The notes: generated by a model not told the origin, from the letters alone. A stretch of DNA of 64,000 bases from Streptomyces atriruber (GCF_001418325.1 NZ_LIPN01000128.1:1-64000); one strand, 5' to 3'; positions 26,094 to 34,779 are shown, counted from the stretch's first letter. A program made the numbers and translations.

Positions 26094-26558
26094 TCAGCAC
26101 TCCCAGGGCTGTGAGCCGGCGAACCGCCGCGTGGTGATGTTGATCCTGTTGAGCATGTTGGCCACGCCGATGGCGAGGACGATCGCCGCCAGCTCGCGCT
26201 CGGTGAAGTGCTTCGCGGCCTCGTCCCAGATCGCGGCCGGCACCGGGTCGGGCCGGTCGGCGAGCCGCGTCGCGGCCTCCGCGAGCGCGAAGGCGGAGCG
26301 TTCCGCGGCCGTGAAGCAGGACGAATACCGCCAGGCGGCCACCGCCGAGCGCTGCTCCGCGGTGGCGCCCGCGGCGGCCGCACTGCGCACGTTCCCGTCC
26401 ACGCAGACGCTGCTTCCGTTGATCTGACTCACGCGCAGCTGCACCAGCTCGATCGTCGCCTGTGACAGCCCCTGCTTCCTGGTGACCTGGGACAGGCTCA
26501 GCAGGGCCTTCATGGCCTCAGGGATGATCACGGCGGGGTTCTGCATACGAGCCTGCAT
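26094..26558 (-). CDS. Carboxymuconolactone decarboxylase/AhpD-like protein, altered CxxC
   Basis: 154 aa from the ATG at 26558 (AGGAG 8 nt upstream). The all-helical AhpD/CMD fold is seen in L-R-V-S-Q-I-N-G-S-S-V-C-V-D-G-N and in F-T-E-R-E-L-A-A-I-V-L-A-I-G-V-A-N-M-L-N-R. Family peroxidases normally carry C-x-x-C-x-x-x-H here; this protein keeps only the second cysteine (S-S-V-C) and the following His is Asn. It is therefore unlikely to be an AhpD-type disulfide reductase. It follows the MerR gene and may be in its operon. Confidence 0.85.
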   Translation of the reverse strand: MQARMQNPAVIIPEAMKALLSLSQVTRKQGLSQATIELVQLRVSQINGSSVCVDGNVRSAAAAGATAEQRSAVAAWRYSSCFTAAERSAFALAEAATRLADRPDPVPAAIWDEAAKHFTERELAAIVLAIGVANMLNRINITTRRFAGSQPWEC

Positions 26559-26621
26559 GAGTTTTCTCCTCAAGCGTCTGCCCGGCGCCGCTGTTGGCCG
26601 CAGTGGCGTCGTTGTGGTCCG

Positions 26622-27092
26622 TCATTGCACCGACGAATCGCGACGCGGAGATGTGAGCGGCCCCGGCGACCAGAGACCGGCGGCCGTCCCGTCGCGCAGG
26701 TGCTGCTCGTAGGTGACGACCTTGCCGTGTATGACCTCCAGACAGGCGCTGAGGTCGTCGATCTTCGCGCGCACGTCGCGCTCGTGCTCCTGGAGAAGCG
26801 CCAGGCGATCCCGCTCGTTGCCGGGCCCGGAGCGCACGAGCGCCGCGAACCTCTTGATCGTGGCGATCGGCATGCCGGAGGCCCGCAGCCGCCCGCACAG
26901 CAGGAGCCAGTCCACGTCCGCCTGTTCGTAGCTGCGCTGCCCTCCGCCGGTCCGCGGGATCTCGCGCAGGAAGAGCCCTTCCCGCTCGAAGAACCGCAGG
27001 GCGTGCACGCTCAGGCCCGTCGCCTCGGCGACCTTCCCGATGGGCAGGCCACTCGCGTTCCGCTCGGGGGCAGCGCCCGGATACTCGCTCAT
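26622..27092 (-). CDS. MerR-family transcriptional regulator
   Basis: 156 aa. The MerR HTH lies at about residues 17-60 (L-P-I-G-K-V-A-E-A-T-G-L-S-V-H-A-L-R-F-F-E-R-E-G-L-F), followed by a coiled-coil dimer helix and a variable C-terminus without a cysteine cluster, so a metal sensor is unlikely. It is divergent from an SDR gene whose promoter has a MerR-type 19-bp spacer and dyad, which makes that gene the probable target. Confidence 0.92.
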   Translation of the reverse strand: MSEYPGAAPERNASGLPIGKVAEATGLSVHALRFFEREGLFLREIPRTGGGQRSYEQADVDWLLLCGRLRASGMPIATIKRFAALVRSGPGNERDRLALLQEHERDVRAKIDDLSACLEVIHGKVVTYEQHLRDGTAAGLWSPGPLTSPRRDSSVQ

Positions 27093-27125
27093 GACGCGAC
27101 CGTACGTTGCCGGGCCAGCCACCTC

Positions 27126-27156
27126 TTGACCTAGCGCACGCTCTAGGTTTTAGCGT
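27126..27156 (+). promoter_or_regulatory. MerR-type promoter of the SDR gene
   Basis: -35 TTGACC (27126-27131) and -10 TAGCGT (27151-27156) are 19 bp apart. The dyad CCTAG (27130-27134)/CTAGG (27143-27147) lies between them, the over-long spacer that MerR proteins twist to activate. The ATG is only 7 nt after the -10 element, so the transcript is probably leaderless. Confidence 0.8.
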
Positions 27157-27163
27157 CGCAGAC

Positions 27164-28117
27164 ATGATCACCGAACAGCGGAAGCTCGGCACGGGCTTCG
27201 GCGCCCACAGCACGGCCGACGACGTCCTCGCAGGCTTGGACCTGGCGGGCACCACGGCCCTTGTGACCGGCGGATACTCCGGCCTCGGGCTCGCGACGAC
27301 CCGCGCTCTCGTCCACGCGGGCGCACACGTCGTCGTCCCTGCCCGGCGGCCCGACACGGCCGAGGACGCCCTGCGCGGCCTGCCCCGGACCGAGGTGCAT
27401 GCCCTCGACCTCGCGGACCTGGAAAGCGTCCGCGTCTTCTCCGAACGCTTCCTCGACACCGGCCGCCCGCTCGGCATCCTCATCAACGGCGCGGGCATGA
27501 TGGCCTGCCCGGAGACACGCGTCGGCCCCGGCTGGGAGGCGCACTTCGCCGTCAACCACCTCGGACACTTCGCGTTGACCCAGCGTCTGCGCCCGGCCTT
27601 CGCACCGGGCGGGGTCCGCGTCGTGGCCGTCGCCTCCTCCGGACACTTCCTGTCCGACATCCGCTGGACCGACCTCCACTTCCGCACCGGCTACGACCGA
27701 TGGCTGGCCTACGCCCAGTCCAAGACCGCCAATGCCCTCTTCGCACTGCACCTGAACCACCTCGGCGCCGACCATGGCCTGCGCGCCTTCGCCGTGCACC
27801 CCGGCAGCATCCTCACTCCGCTGCAGCGCCACATTCCGCGCGAAGAGTGGCTCGCGCAGGGCTGGGTGACTCCGGACGGGACGCCGGCCGTCGGCTTCAA
27901 GAGCCCGGAGCAGGGCGCGGCAACGGCGGTGTGGGCGGCGACATCGCCCCTGCTGGACGGCCGCGGAGGGGCGTACTGCCAGGACTGCGACATCGCCGAA
28001 CCGGCCACCACCGACGACATGCTGATCGGCGGCGTCAAGCCCTGGGCGGTCGACCCCGACGCGGCGGCCCGGCTCTGGGACCTTTCCTGCGAACTCACCG
28101 GACTGAGCACGTTCTGA
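27164..28117 (+). CDS. Short-chain dehydrogenase/reductase
   Basis: 317 aa, retinol-dehydrogenase-like SDR. Cofactor motif T-G-G-Y-S-G-L-G (TGxxxGxG, about residues 34-41), N-G-A-G near 113, and the catalytic Y-A-Q-S-K. A long C-terminal part is typical of the WWOX/retinol-dehydrogenase-like group. Substrate unknown. It is expressed from a MerR-type promoter as a probable leaderless message. Confidence 0.92.
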   Translation: MITEQRKLGTGFGAHSTADDVLAGLDLAGTTALVTGGYSGLGLATTRALVHAGAHVVVPARRPDTAEDALRGLPRTEVHALDLADLESVRVFSERFLDTGRPLGILINGAGMMACPETRVGPGWEAHFAVNHLGHFALTQRLRPAFAPGGVRVVAVASSGHFLSDIRWTDLHFRTGYDRWLAYAQSKTANALFALHLNHLGADHGLRAFAVHPGSILTPLQRHIPREEWLAQGWVTPDGTPAVGFKSPEQGAATAVWAATSPLLDGRGGAYCQDCDIAEPATTDDMLIGGVKPWAVDPDAAARLWDLSCELTGLSTF

Positions 28118-28181
28118 GTCTCTGGGGCCGGTCGAGATCCGAGCACTGCCGCACGTCCGAACGCTGCCACAAGATGGACAC

Positions 28182-29750
28182 GTGCAGCTTCCCTACACCT
28201 ACCGCGTGACCAAGTACGACCCTGCCGACCGCGACGACCACGGTCACTACACCGGCGCCGAGGACACCGTCAGCGACCACGGCATCCAGGAGGCGGCCTA
28301 TCTCGGAGCGGTCGAGGCGTTCGCCGCGGAGGCCGGCATCGACCGGCTGTCCGTGCGCGAACCGCAGGTCCCGTCCCTCGGGCTCGGCGCGCTCCCCCCG
28401 GCCGGTGCCGACGGCCTCGACGGGCTCCTCGACCTCCTCGACCTCCACGACGGAGCGGAAGTGCCGCTCGCCGTCGGGCTCGAGCTGACACGCCTCATGC
28501 TGCGCGAGTCGGGCGTCTGGTGCCGACTGGAGTGGGAGGGCGTGTTCGCCGTGCACGTGGGCTGGGACCAGTACCTCTACGTCGGCAGCGACCGGCCCGT
28601 CGAAGAGGCCTTGGCCCGGACCCGCGCGCTGGGGCTTTTCCCGGAGCGCCTGGAGGCCTCTCCGTACGCAATGCGGATCGACGACGAGGGCACGGCGCGG
28701 CCGGGCGACGACGATTTCTGGGCCACGGTGTCCTGGGCGGTCGCCACCGGCCGTGCCGGACTCCTGGAAGAGGCGTACGTCGAGGGCGCGACGCGCTGGC
28801 ACCGTCTCACCCACAGAACCGTCGACGAGGTCCGCTCCCGGATCGCTCCCCGCGCCCGTCTGGCCGTGTGGCCCGGCCTGTCGTGGGACACAGCCGCGGT
28901 CCTCGACAGCCTTCCAGAGGACGGCCTGGTCGAGGGGGTCTGGCAGGACGAGGACGGCCTGATCCACAGCGCCGTCGTCGACGAGACCGGATTCGAGCAG
29001 CTGGCCGACCTGATGTCCGGGGCCGAAGGGGCGGCGCTGCTGTCCGTGTACGCCGACGAGCGCGTGCCGTTGTTCACCGCCGTCGTGCCGGACAGCGACG
29101 GAGTGATCCGCGCCCGCTGGCGGACCGACACCGCGCCGGGCGACCGCACGTACGCCTTCCTCAAAACGCTTCGGCGAGGTGACGTCATCAGCGGCACGGT
29201 GGCCCACGTCGCGGACTTCGGTGTCACCTTCGTGGACATCGGCGGCAACGATGAAGGCGACGGAACCGACGGCAACGCCGGCATTGCTGACGGCTCACGT
29301 GGAACCGGCAGCCCGGACAGCCCCGGCTTCAAAGCCATCATCAACATCCCCGAGCTGTCCTGGCGCCACCTCGACCACCCCTCCGAGGCCGTCTCCGTCG
29401 GCCAGCAGATCCGCGCCGAGATCCTCGACGTCGACCTCACGCGCGAACGCGTGTCCCTGTCCCTCAAAGCCCTCCACGAAGACCCGATGCCTCAGCTCCG
29501 GGCGCTGATCGGCCGGACGGTGGTCGGCCCCGTCACCAAGGTCGTGCCGTTCGGCGTCTTCGTACGCATCGAGGAGCGGGCGGACGGCTTCGAGGGGCTG
29601 GTGCACAACTCCGAACTGGAGGAGGCGCCTTCGGACGGCCCTCGGCCCGGCATCGAGGTCGGCGACACCCTCCGGGTCAAGATCCTCGACGTGGACCCGA
29701 CCCGACGACGCATCACCCTCTCGCAACGCGAAGCCGTCCCGGAAGCGTGA
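28182..29750 (+). CDS. Protein with two C-terminal S1 RNA-binding domains
   Basis: 522 aa from a GTG. Residues 1-320 are unrecognised and acidic, with a W-C-R-L-E-W-E-G-V-F-A-V-H-V-G-W-D-Q-Y core. The first S1 domain (about 330-435) has G-D-V-I-S-G-T-V-A-H-V-A-D-F-G-V and an inserted Gly/Asp-rich loop; the second (about 440-520) has V-F-V-R-I-E-E-R-A and I-L-D-V-D-P-T-R-R-R-I-T-L-S. S1 domains bind RNA, so a role in translation or RNA metabolism is likely. The stop is 5 bp from the end of the convergent amidase gene. Confidence 0.8.
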   Translation: MQLPYTYRVTKYDPADRDDHGHYTGAEDTVSDHGIQEAAYLGAVEAFAAEAGIDRLSVREPQVPSLGLGALPPAGADGLDGLLDLLDLHDGAEVPLAVGLELTRLMLRESGVWCRLEWEGVFAVHVGWDQYLYVGSDRPVEEALARTRALGLFPERLEASPYAMRIDDEGTARPGDDDFWATVSWAVATGRAGLLEEAYVEGATRWHRLTHRTVDEVRSRIAPRARLAVWPGLSWDTAAVLDSLPEDGLVEGVWQDEDGLIHSAVVDETGFEQLADLMSGAEGAALLSVYADERVPLFTAVVPDSDGVIRARWRTDTAPGDRTYAFLKTLRRGDVISGTVAHVADFGVTFVDIGGNDEGDGTDGNAGIADGSRGTGSPDSPGFKAIINIPELSWRHLDHPSEAVSVGQQIRAEILDVDLTRERVSLSLKALHEDPMPQLRALIGRTVVGPVTKVVPFGVFVRIEERADGFEGLVHNSELEEAPSDGPRPGIEVGDTLRVKILDVDPTRRRITLSQREAVPEA

Positions 29751-29755
29751 CCCTC

Positions 29756-31207
29756 CTACTTCGGCGCCTGGAAGCCGCCGATCTCTTGCTCGAGCAGCTC
29801 GGCCAGCCGAAGCGGGGTACGGTCCTCGAACATCGGGCCGACGAGCTGCACTCCCACCGGCAGGCCCTCGGAGGACCGGCCCGTGGGGATGGCGGTGGCG
29901 GGTAGGCCGGGCATGGTGGCCAGACCGGCCCAGACGAGCTGGTCGAAGTACGGGTACTCGACGCCGTCGACGTCGATCCGGCGCTCTCTTGGATCGGGGT
30001 TGTGGTCGTGCGGGAACGCGGGAGTGGGCGTGATGGGACACACCACGGCGTCGAACTCCGCGAAGAGCTGCCGCCAGCCGTGGCGGTGGACCTCACGCCG
30101 GTTGTTCGCCTCCATCCAGTCACGGTGGCTGCACACCATGCCGCGCAGCAGCGACGCATCGAGACTCTGGTCGTCCGCGCTCAGTCCGGCGACGCGCGCC
30201 CGCACCTGCTCGTACGCCTCGACGGGAAAGCGTGCGACGGAACTCGAGAACAGCAACTGCCTGTAGAGCATCGCGGCTTCGGTCAGATCGGGCAGCAGCG
30301 GACTGCGCCGTTCGACGTGGGCACCGCCGCTGACAAGCGCGTCGGCCACGCGCTGCACGCCCGCCCGCACGGCGGATCCGGTCGCAATGATCGGATGCTC
30401 GTCGAGGACCAGGACCCGGAAGTCGCCGAGCCGCTCGTGGCGCGCGGGCGGCAGCTTCAAGTCGTACGCCACACCGTGCGTCAGCGGATCCGGTCCGGCC
30501 ATGACGTCGAGCAGGAGCGTGAGGTCGCGGGCGCTGCGCGCCATCGGACCGACGACGGCGAGGTCGGGTTCGGCAGGCAACGCCGGCCCGGGCGGCGGGA
30601 CCATACCGCGGGTCGCGGCCAGTCCGAGCGTCGGCTTGTGTGCGTAGACGCCGCAGAAATGTGCGGGGGTGCGCAACGAACCGGCGATGTCGGAACCGAT
30701 GGACAGCGCGCCGAATCCGGACGCCAGGGCCGCCGCCGATCCGCCGGACGATCCACCCGAAGTGCGGCTGTGATCCCACGGGTTGTTGGTGGTGCCGTAG
30801 ATCTCGTTGAAGGTCTGTATGTCCTGCAGCCCCAAAGGCACATTGGTCTTGCCGAGCACCACCGCGCCCGCGGCCTTGATCCGCGACACCTGCACCGCGT
30901 CCTCGGCCGGCATGAAGTCCCGATGTTGCGGCATCCCCCAGGTCGTGGGCATGCCGACGACGTCGTAGGACTCCTTGACCGTCACCGGGATGCCGAGCAG
31001 AGGCCCGTCCTCACCGTCGGCGCGCGCCTGGTCGGCGCGGCGCGCGGCGTCCCGTGCACGGTCGAAGTCCGGCGCGCAGATGGCGTTGATCGGCTTGTCG
31101 TCCCGCTCGATACGGGCGATCGCCTCATCGGTCAGTTCTGCCGAGGTCACTTCACCGGCACGCAAGGCAGCCGTCATTTTCTCGGCCGTCGGATAAATCT
31201 GCTCCAT
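29756..31207 (-). CDS. Amidase-signature family amidase
   Basis: 483 aa from the ATG at 31207. The Ser-cisSer-Lys triad is visible: Lys in V-T-V-K-E-S, the cis-Ser in T-S-G-G-S-S-G-G-S and the nucleophile Ser in G-S-D-I-A-G-S-L-R. It has the family's usual length. It is not a GatA in context (no gatB/gatC), so it probably hydrolyses a small amide. Lies downstream of dnaB on the same strand but separated from it by a hairpin. Confidence 0.92.
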   Translation of the reverse strand: MEQIYPTAEKMTAALRAGEVTSAELTDEAIARIERDDKPINAICAPDFDRARDAARRADQARADGEDGPLLGIPVTVKESYDVVGMPTTWGMPQHRDFMPAEDAVQVSRIKAAGAVVLGKTNVPLGLQDIQTFNEIYGTTNNPWDHSRTSGGSSGGSAAALASGFGALSIGSDIAGSLRTPAHFCGVYAHKPTLGLAATRGMVPPPGPALPAEPDLAVVGPMARSARDLTLLLDVMAGPDPLTHGVAYDLKLPPARHERLGDFRVLVLDEHPIIATGSAVRAGVQRVADALVSGGAHVERRSPLLPDLTEAAMLYRQLLFSSSVARFPVEAYEQVRARVAGLSADDQSLDASLLRGMVCSHRDWMEANNRREVHRHGWRQLFAEFDAVVCPITPTPAFPHDHNPDPRERRIDVDGVEYPYFDQLVWAGLATMPGLPATAIPTGRSSEGLPVGVQLVGPMFEDRTPLRLAELLEQEIGGFQAPK

Positions 31208-31309
31208 GGGTCGGGGACCGTAATCGCACCTGGAGGAGGGCAGGAAATGCCGCTTCGCACAAGCGGTTGAACGGCCCCGTACTTGTGGCGCGGCCATCCG
31301 GCCACAGGG

Positions 31310-31339
31310 AGTGCGTCTCCGCCCGGACGGAGACGCACT
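31310..31339 (-). terminator. dnaB terminator hairpin
   Basis: 12-bp perfect arms (31310-31321 and 31328-31339) with a 6-nt loop, 10 bp after the dnaB stop codon on the minus strand. Confidence 0.8.
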
Positions 31340-31348
31340 GTCACCGGA

Positions 31349-32824
31349 TCAGGTCTGCGCCATGTCCACGAAGCGCGAGTAGTGGCCCTGGAAGGCAACG
31401 GTGATCGTCGCCGTGGGGCCGTTACGGTGCTTGCCCACGATGATGTCCGCCTCGCCCGCGCGCGGTGACTCCTTCTCGTACGCATCCTCGCGGTGCAGCA
31501 GGATCACCATGTCCGCGTCCTGCTCGATCGAGCCGGACTCACGCAGGTCGGAGACCATGGGCTTCTTGTCCGTGCGCTGCTCGGGGCCACGGTTCAGCTG
31601 CGAGAGCGCGATGACCGGCAGCTCCAGCTCCTTGGCCAGCAGCTTCAGGTTTCGCGACATGTCCGAGACTTCCTGCTGGCGGCTCTCGGACCGCTTGGAT
31701 CCGCCCGACTGCATCAGCTGGAGGTAGTCGATGACGACGAGCTTGAGGTCGTTCCGCTGCTTGAGGCGGCGGCACTTGGCGCGGATCTCCATCATCGACA
31801 GGTTCGGGGAGTCGTCGATGTAGAGCGGGGCCGCCGAGACGTCCGGCATGCGTCGGGCGAGGCGCGTCCAGTCCTCGTCGGTCATCGTGCCGGAGCGCAT
31901 GTGGTGCAGGGCCACGCGCGCCTCGGCGGACAGCAGACGCATGGCGATCTCGTTGCGCCCCATTTCGAGCGAGAAGATCACGCTCGGCATGTTGTGCTTG
32001 ATCGAACAGGCCCGCGCGAAGTCGAGGGCCAGCGTCGACTTACCCATGGCGGGACGGGCCGCGATGATGATCATCTGGCCCGGGTGCAGGCCGTTGGTGA
32101 GCTGGTCAAGGTCGGTGAAGCCGGTCGGCACACCGGTCATTTCCCCCGATCGCGAGCCGATCGCCTCGATCTCGTCTAGAGCGCCCTCCATGATGTCGCC
32201 GAGCGGGAGGTAGTCCTCGGTGGTGCGCTGCTCGGTGACCGCGTAGATCTCGGCCTGGGCGCTGTTGACGATCTCGTCCACGTCACCGTCGGCCGCGTAT
32301 CCCATCTGCGTGATCTTCGTGCCGGCCTCCACGAGGCGGCGCAGGACCGCTCGCTCGTGGACGATCTCCGCGTAGTACTCGGCGTTCGCCGCGGTCGGGA
32401 CCGTCTGGACCAGCGTGTGCAGGTACGATGCGCCGCCGACCTTGGTGATCTCCCCCCGCTTGGTGAGCTCGGCGGCCACGGTGATCGGGTCGGCCGGCTC
32501 GCCCTTCGCGTAGAGGTCGAGGATCGAGGCGTAGATCGTCTCGTGCGCGGGTCGGTAGAAGTCGTGGCCCTTGAGGACCTCGACGACATCGGCGATGGCG
32601 TCCTTGGAGAGCAGCATGCCGCCGAGCACCGACTGCTCCGCGTCGAGATCCTGCGGGGGGACGCGCTCGAACGACGAGCCCCCACCGTCCCAGCCGCCCT
32701 CGCGACCGCGGTCGTGCTGTTCGTCACGGCCCCGGCCGCCTTCGCGGCGCTGGCGGGAGACGGGCAGACGGTCACTGGGACCGCTGTCGGCCCAGGGGTC
32801 GTCCAAAGGCTCGGAGATACTCAC
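31349..32824 (-). CDS. dnaB: Replicative DNA helicase DnaB
   Basis: 491 aa from a GTG with GGAGG 6-7 nt upstream. The N-terminal 45 residues are charged and specific to actinobacteria. The DnaB N-domain begins at R-V-P-P-Q-D-L-D-A-E-Q-S-V-L-G; the RecA-like motor has Walker A A-R-P-A-M-G-K-S-T and Walker B L-V-V-I-D-Y-L-Q-L-M, and no intein interrupts it. It unwinds the chromosome ahead of the fork. A cluster of DnaA-box-like sequences lies in its upstream spacer. Confidence 0.98.
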   Translation of the reverse strand: MSISEPLDDPWADSGPSDRLPVSRQRREGGRGRDEQHDRGREGGWDGGGSSFERVPPQDLDAEQSVLGGMLLSKDAIADVVEVLKGHDFYRPAHETIYASILDLYAKGEPADPITVAAELTKRGEITKVGGASYLHTLVQTVPTAANAEYYAEIVHERAVLRRLVEAGTKITQMGYAADGDVDEIVNSAQAEIYAVTEQRTTEDYLPLGDIMEGALDEIEAIGSRSGEMTGVPTGFTDLDQLTNGLHPGQMIIIAARPAMGKSTLALDFARACSIKHNMPSVIFSLEMGRNEIAMRLLSAEARVALHHMRSGTMTDEDWTRLARRMPDVSAAPLYIDDSPNLSMMEIRAKCRRLKQRNDLKLVVIDYLQLMQSGGSKRSESRQQEVSDMSRNLKLLAKELELPVIALSQLNRGPEQRTDKKPMVSDLRESGSIEQDADMVILLHREDAYEKESPRAGEADIIVGKHRNGPTATITVAFQGHYSRFVDMAQT

Positions 32825-33007
32825 CGGGCCACCTCCTCCCGTCCGCCGTGCGGACCTCGCCGTGCCCCTCTTTCCTACGGCACGACACTGACAAATAAGG
32901 GGGCCCAACTCCGGTTCTGACGCGTCGGTTTTTCGGTCTTTCCGAGGTCGTACGACGAGGCGGGCGCCGGACCACGGTAGGCCTGTGGGCACCGTCAGCC
33001 AATCTGG

Positions 33008-33096
33008 TTATCCACAGGCGGTGTGGATGACGGGCCCGATGCTGTGGAGAACTCCGCCAAACCTGTGCACGGCCCGGTGGACAGCCCTGTGAACAA
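33008..33096. other. Cluster of DnaA boxes outside oriC
   Basis: TTATCCACA on the plus strand at 33008, then TGTGGATGA (33022), TGTGGAGAA (33043) and TGTGAACAA (33088) in the opposite orientation. oriC itself should lie between dnaA and dnaN beyond the right edge, so this is an outlying cluster that may titrate DnaA or let DnaA control dnaB. Confidence 0.55.
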
Positions 33097-33247
33097 GCCC
33101 TCAGCAAGTCCACTAAACACCTTCTGGCCTGCAGCTTTCCCATCCACCGGCTGTGCAGAAGAAAAACTTTCCCACTCGGACCAAGATCCCCGCAAACGGC
33201 ACGTGACGACGCGCCCGGCGAGAGGTCAAGTAAGGGTCTAAATAACA

Positions 33248-33277
33248 TTGCATCTCTTACCTGTGGAAGATTAGATT
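33248..33277 (+). promoter_or_regulatory. Promoter of the MATE transporter gene
   Basis: -35 TTGCAT (33248-33253), 18-bp spacer, -10 TAGATT (33272-33277). The ATG at 33285 is 8 nt on, giving a leaderless or near-leaderless message; there is no strong Shine-Dalgarno. Confidence 0.6.
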
Positions 33278-33284
33278 GGTGTCC

Positions 33285-34622
33285 ATGACACAGGCTCCCG
33301 CGGTGCCCAAGACGGCCCGGCGAAAGCACGACCGAGAGATCATCGCCCTCGCCGTCCCCGCGTTCGGCGCCCTGGTCGCCGAGCCCCTCTTCGTGCTGGC
33401 CGACAGCGCCATCGTCGGACACCTCGGCACCGCCCAACTGGCCGGTCTCGGCGTCGCCTCGGCGCTCCTCACCACCGCGGTGAGCATCTTCGTCTTCCTC
33501 GCCTACGCCACCACGGCCGCCGTCGCCCGCCGAGTGGGTGCCGGGGACCTCCAGGCCGCAATCCGGCAGGGCATGGACGGCATCTGGCTCGCACTGATCC
33601 TCGGCGCCGCCGTCATCGCCGCCGTCCTGCCCACCGCCCCCGCGCTCGTGGATCTCTTCGGCGCCTCCGACACAGCCGCCCCGTACGCCGTCACGTATCT
33701 GCGGATCTCCTCGCTCGGCATCCCCGCCATGCTCGTCGTGCTCGCTGCCACCGGCGTGCTCCGCGGCCTCCAGGACACCAAGACTCCGCTGTACGTCGCG
33801 ATCGGCGGCTTCGTCGCCAACGGCGTCCTCAATGTCGGCCTGGTCTACGGCGCGGACCTCGGCATCGCCGGCTCCGCCTGGGGGACCGTCATCGCCCAGT
33901 TCGGCATGGCCGCCGTGTACCTCTTCGTCGTCGTACGCGGCGCCAGGCGGCACGGCGCCTCGCTGCGCCCCGATGCCGCCGGGATCCGGGCCTGTGCACA
34001 AGCCGGTGCGCCGCTCCTGGTCCGCACGCTCTCGCTGCGCGCCATCCTGATGATCGCGACCGCCGTCGCCGCTCGCCTCGGCGACTCCGACGTGGCCGCC
34101 CACCAGATCGTCCTGTCCTTGTGGAGTTTGCTGGCCTTCGCGCTCGACGCCATCGCCATCGCCGGACAGGCGATCATCGGTCGCTATCTGGGCGCCGGTG
34201 ATCCGGACGGCGCCCGTGCCGTGTGCCGACGGATGGTTCAGTGGGGCATTGCCTCAGGAGTCGTGCTCGGTCTGCTGGTCGTGCTCGCCCGGCCGGTGTT
34301 CATCCCGCTCTTCACCAGCGATGGCAGCGTCCAGGACGCCGCACTGCCCGCCCTCGTCGTGATCGCCCTCGCTCAGCCCGTCTGCGGCATCGTCTTCGTT
34401 CTGGACGGCGTCCTGATGGGTGCGGGCGACGGGCCGTACCTCGCCTGGGCAATGATCGTCACGCTGGCCGTCTTCACCCCTGTCGCCCTGCTCGTACCGA
34501 CCTTCGGCGGTGGTCTGACCGCCCTGTGGGGAGCGATGACGCTGATGATGGCGGTGCGGATGCTGACCCTGTGGCTGCGCTCCCGCTCCGGCCGCTGGAT
34601 CGTCACGGGCGCCACGCGCTGA
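33285..34622 (+). CDS. MATE-family efflux transporter (DinF-like)
   Basis: 445 aa with 12 hydrophobic segments in two six-helix halves. The start is followed by a basic stretch, then A-L-A-V-P-A-F-G-A-L-V-A-E-P-L-F-V-L-A-D-S-A-I-V-G-H-L-G, the hallmark of the DinF-type MATE N-terminus; G-A-G-D recurs in the loops. Exports cationic drugs or toxic metabolites using H+ or Na+. Monocistronic, followed by two parS sites. Confidence 0.93.
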   Translation: MTQAPAVPKTARRKHDREIIALAVPAFGALVAEPLFVLADSAIVGHLGTAQLAGLGVASALLTTAVSIFVFLAYATTAAVARRVGAGDLQAAIRQGMDGIWLALILGAAVIAAVLPTAPALVDLFGASDTAAPYAVTYLRISSLGIPAMLVVLAATGVLRGLQDTKTPLYVAIGGFVANGVLNVGLVYGADLGIAGSAWGTVIAQFGMAAVYLFVVVRGARRHGASLRPDAAGIRACAQAGAPLLVRTLSLRAILMIATAVAARLGDSDVAAHQIVLSLWSLLAFALDAIAIAGQAIIGRYLGAGDPDGARAVCRRMVQWGIASGVVLGLLVVLARPVFIPLFTSDGSVQDAALPALVVIALAQPVCGIVFVLDGVLMGAGDGPYLAWAMIVTLAVFTPVALLVPTFGGGLTALWGAMTLMMAVRMLTLWLRSRSGRWIVTGATR

Positions 34623-34676
34623 ACGCTCCGAAGCGCCTAGCTGAGCTCTCTAGCGCCTTGCTGAGCTCTTTGCGCT

Positions 34677-34711
34677 GTTTCACGTGAAACGGTCCGCGTT
34701 TCACGTGAAAC
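34677..34711. promoter_or_regulatory. Two perfect parS sites 21 bp apart
   Basis: GTTTCACGTGAAAC at 34677-34690 and 34698-34711. The shared 19-bp stretch ending GGTCC makes them a 21-bp tandem repeat, two helical turns, so both sites face the same side of the DNA. A left half-site (GTTTCACG) follows at 34733-34740. Intergenic between convergent genes. Confidence 0.92.
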
Positions 34712-34745
34712 GGTCCACCGTCCACGCCAGACGTTTCACGAAGCA

Positions 34746-34779
34746 CGTTGGGCCGCACCCCGAGGGGTACGGCCCAACG
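34746..34779 (-). terminator. Terminator of the rpsF-ssb-rpsR-rplI operon
   Basis: Perfect 10-bp arms CGTTGGGCCG (34746-34755) and CGGCCCAACG (34770-34779) with a 14-nt loop, 28 bp after the rplI stop. Confidence 0.8.

Larger units (their letters stand above)
32825..33284. other. 460-bp divergent spacer (dnaB / MATE) with DnaA-box-like cluster
   Basis: No gene. One perfect DnaA box, TTATCCACA, lies at 33008-33016. Near-matches with one mismatch to TGTGGA(T/C)AA lie at 33022-33030, 33043-33051 and 33088-33096, with a weaker one at 33076-33084, all within 90 bp. The dnaB promoter is probably left of 32960. The MATE promoter is at the right end. Confidence 0.6.

Noticed and set aside
29291..29304. 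parS-like sequence in the S1-domain gene
   Set aside because: Around the CACGTG core it has three mismatches to the consensus; not counted.
33008..33096. oriC
   Set aside because: Too few boxes and no dnaA/dnaN next to it; gene order places oriC beyond the right edge.
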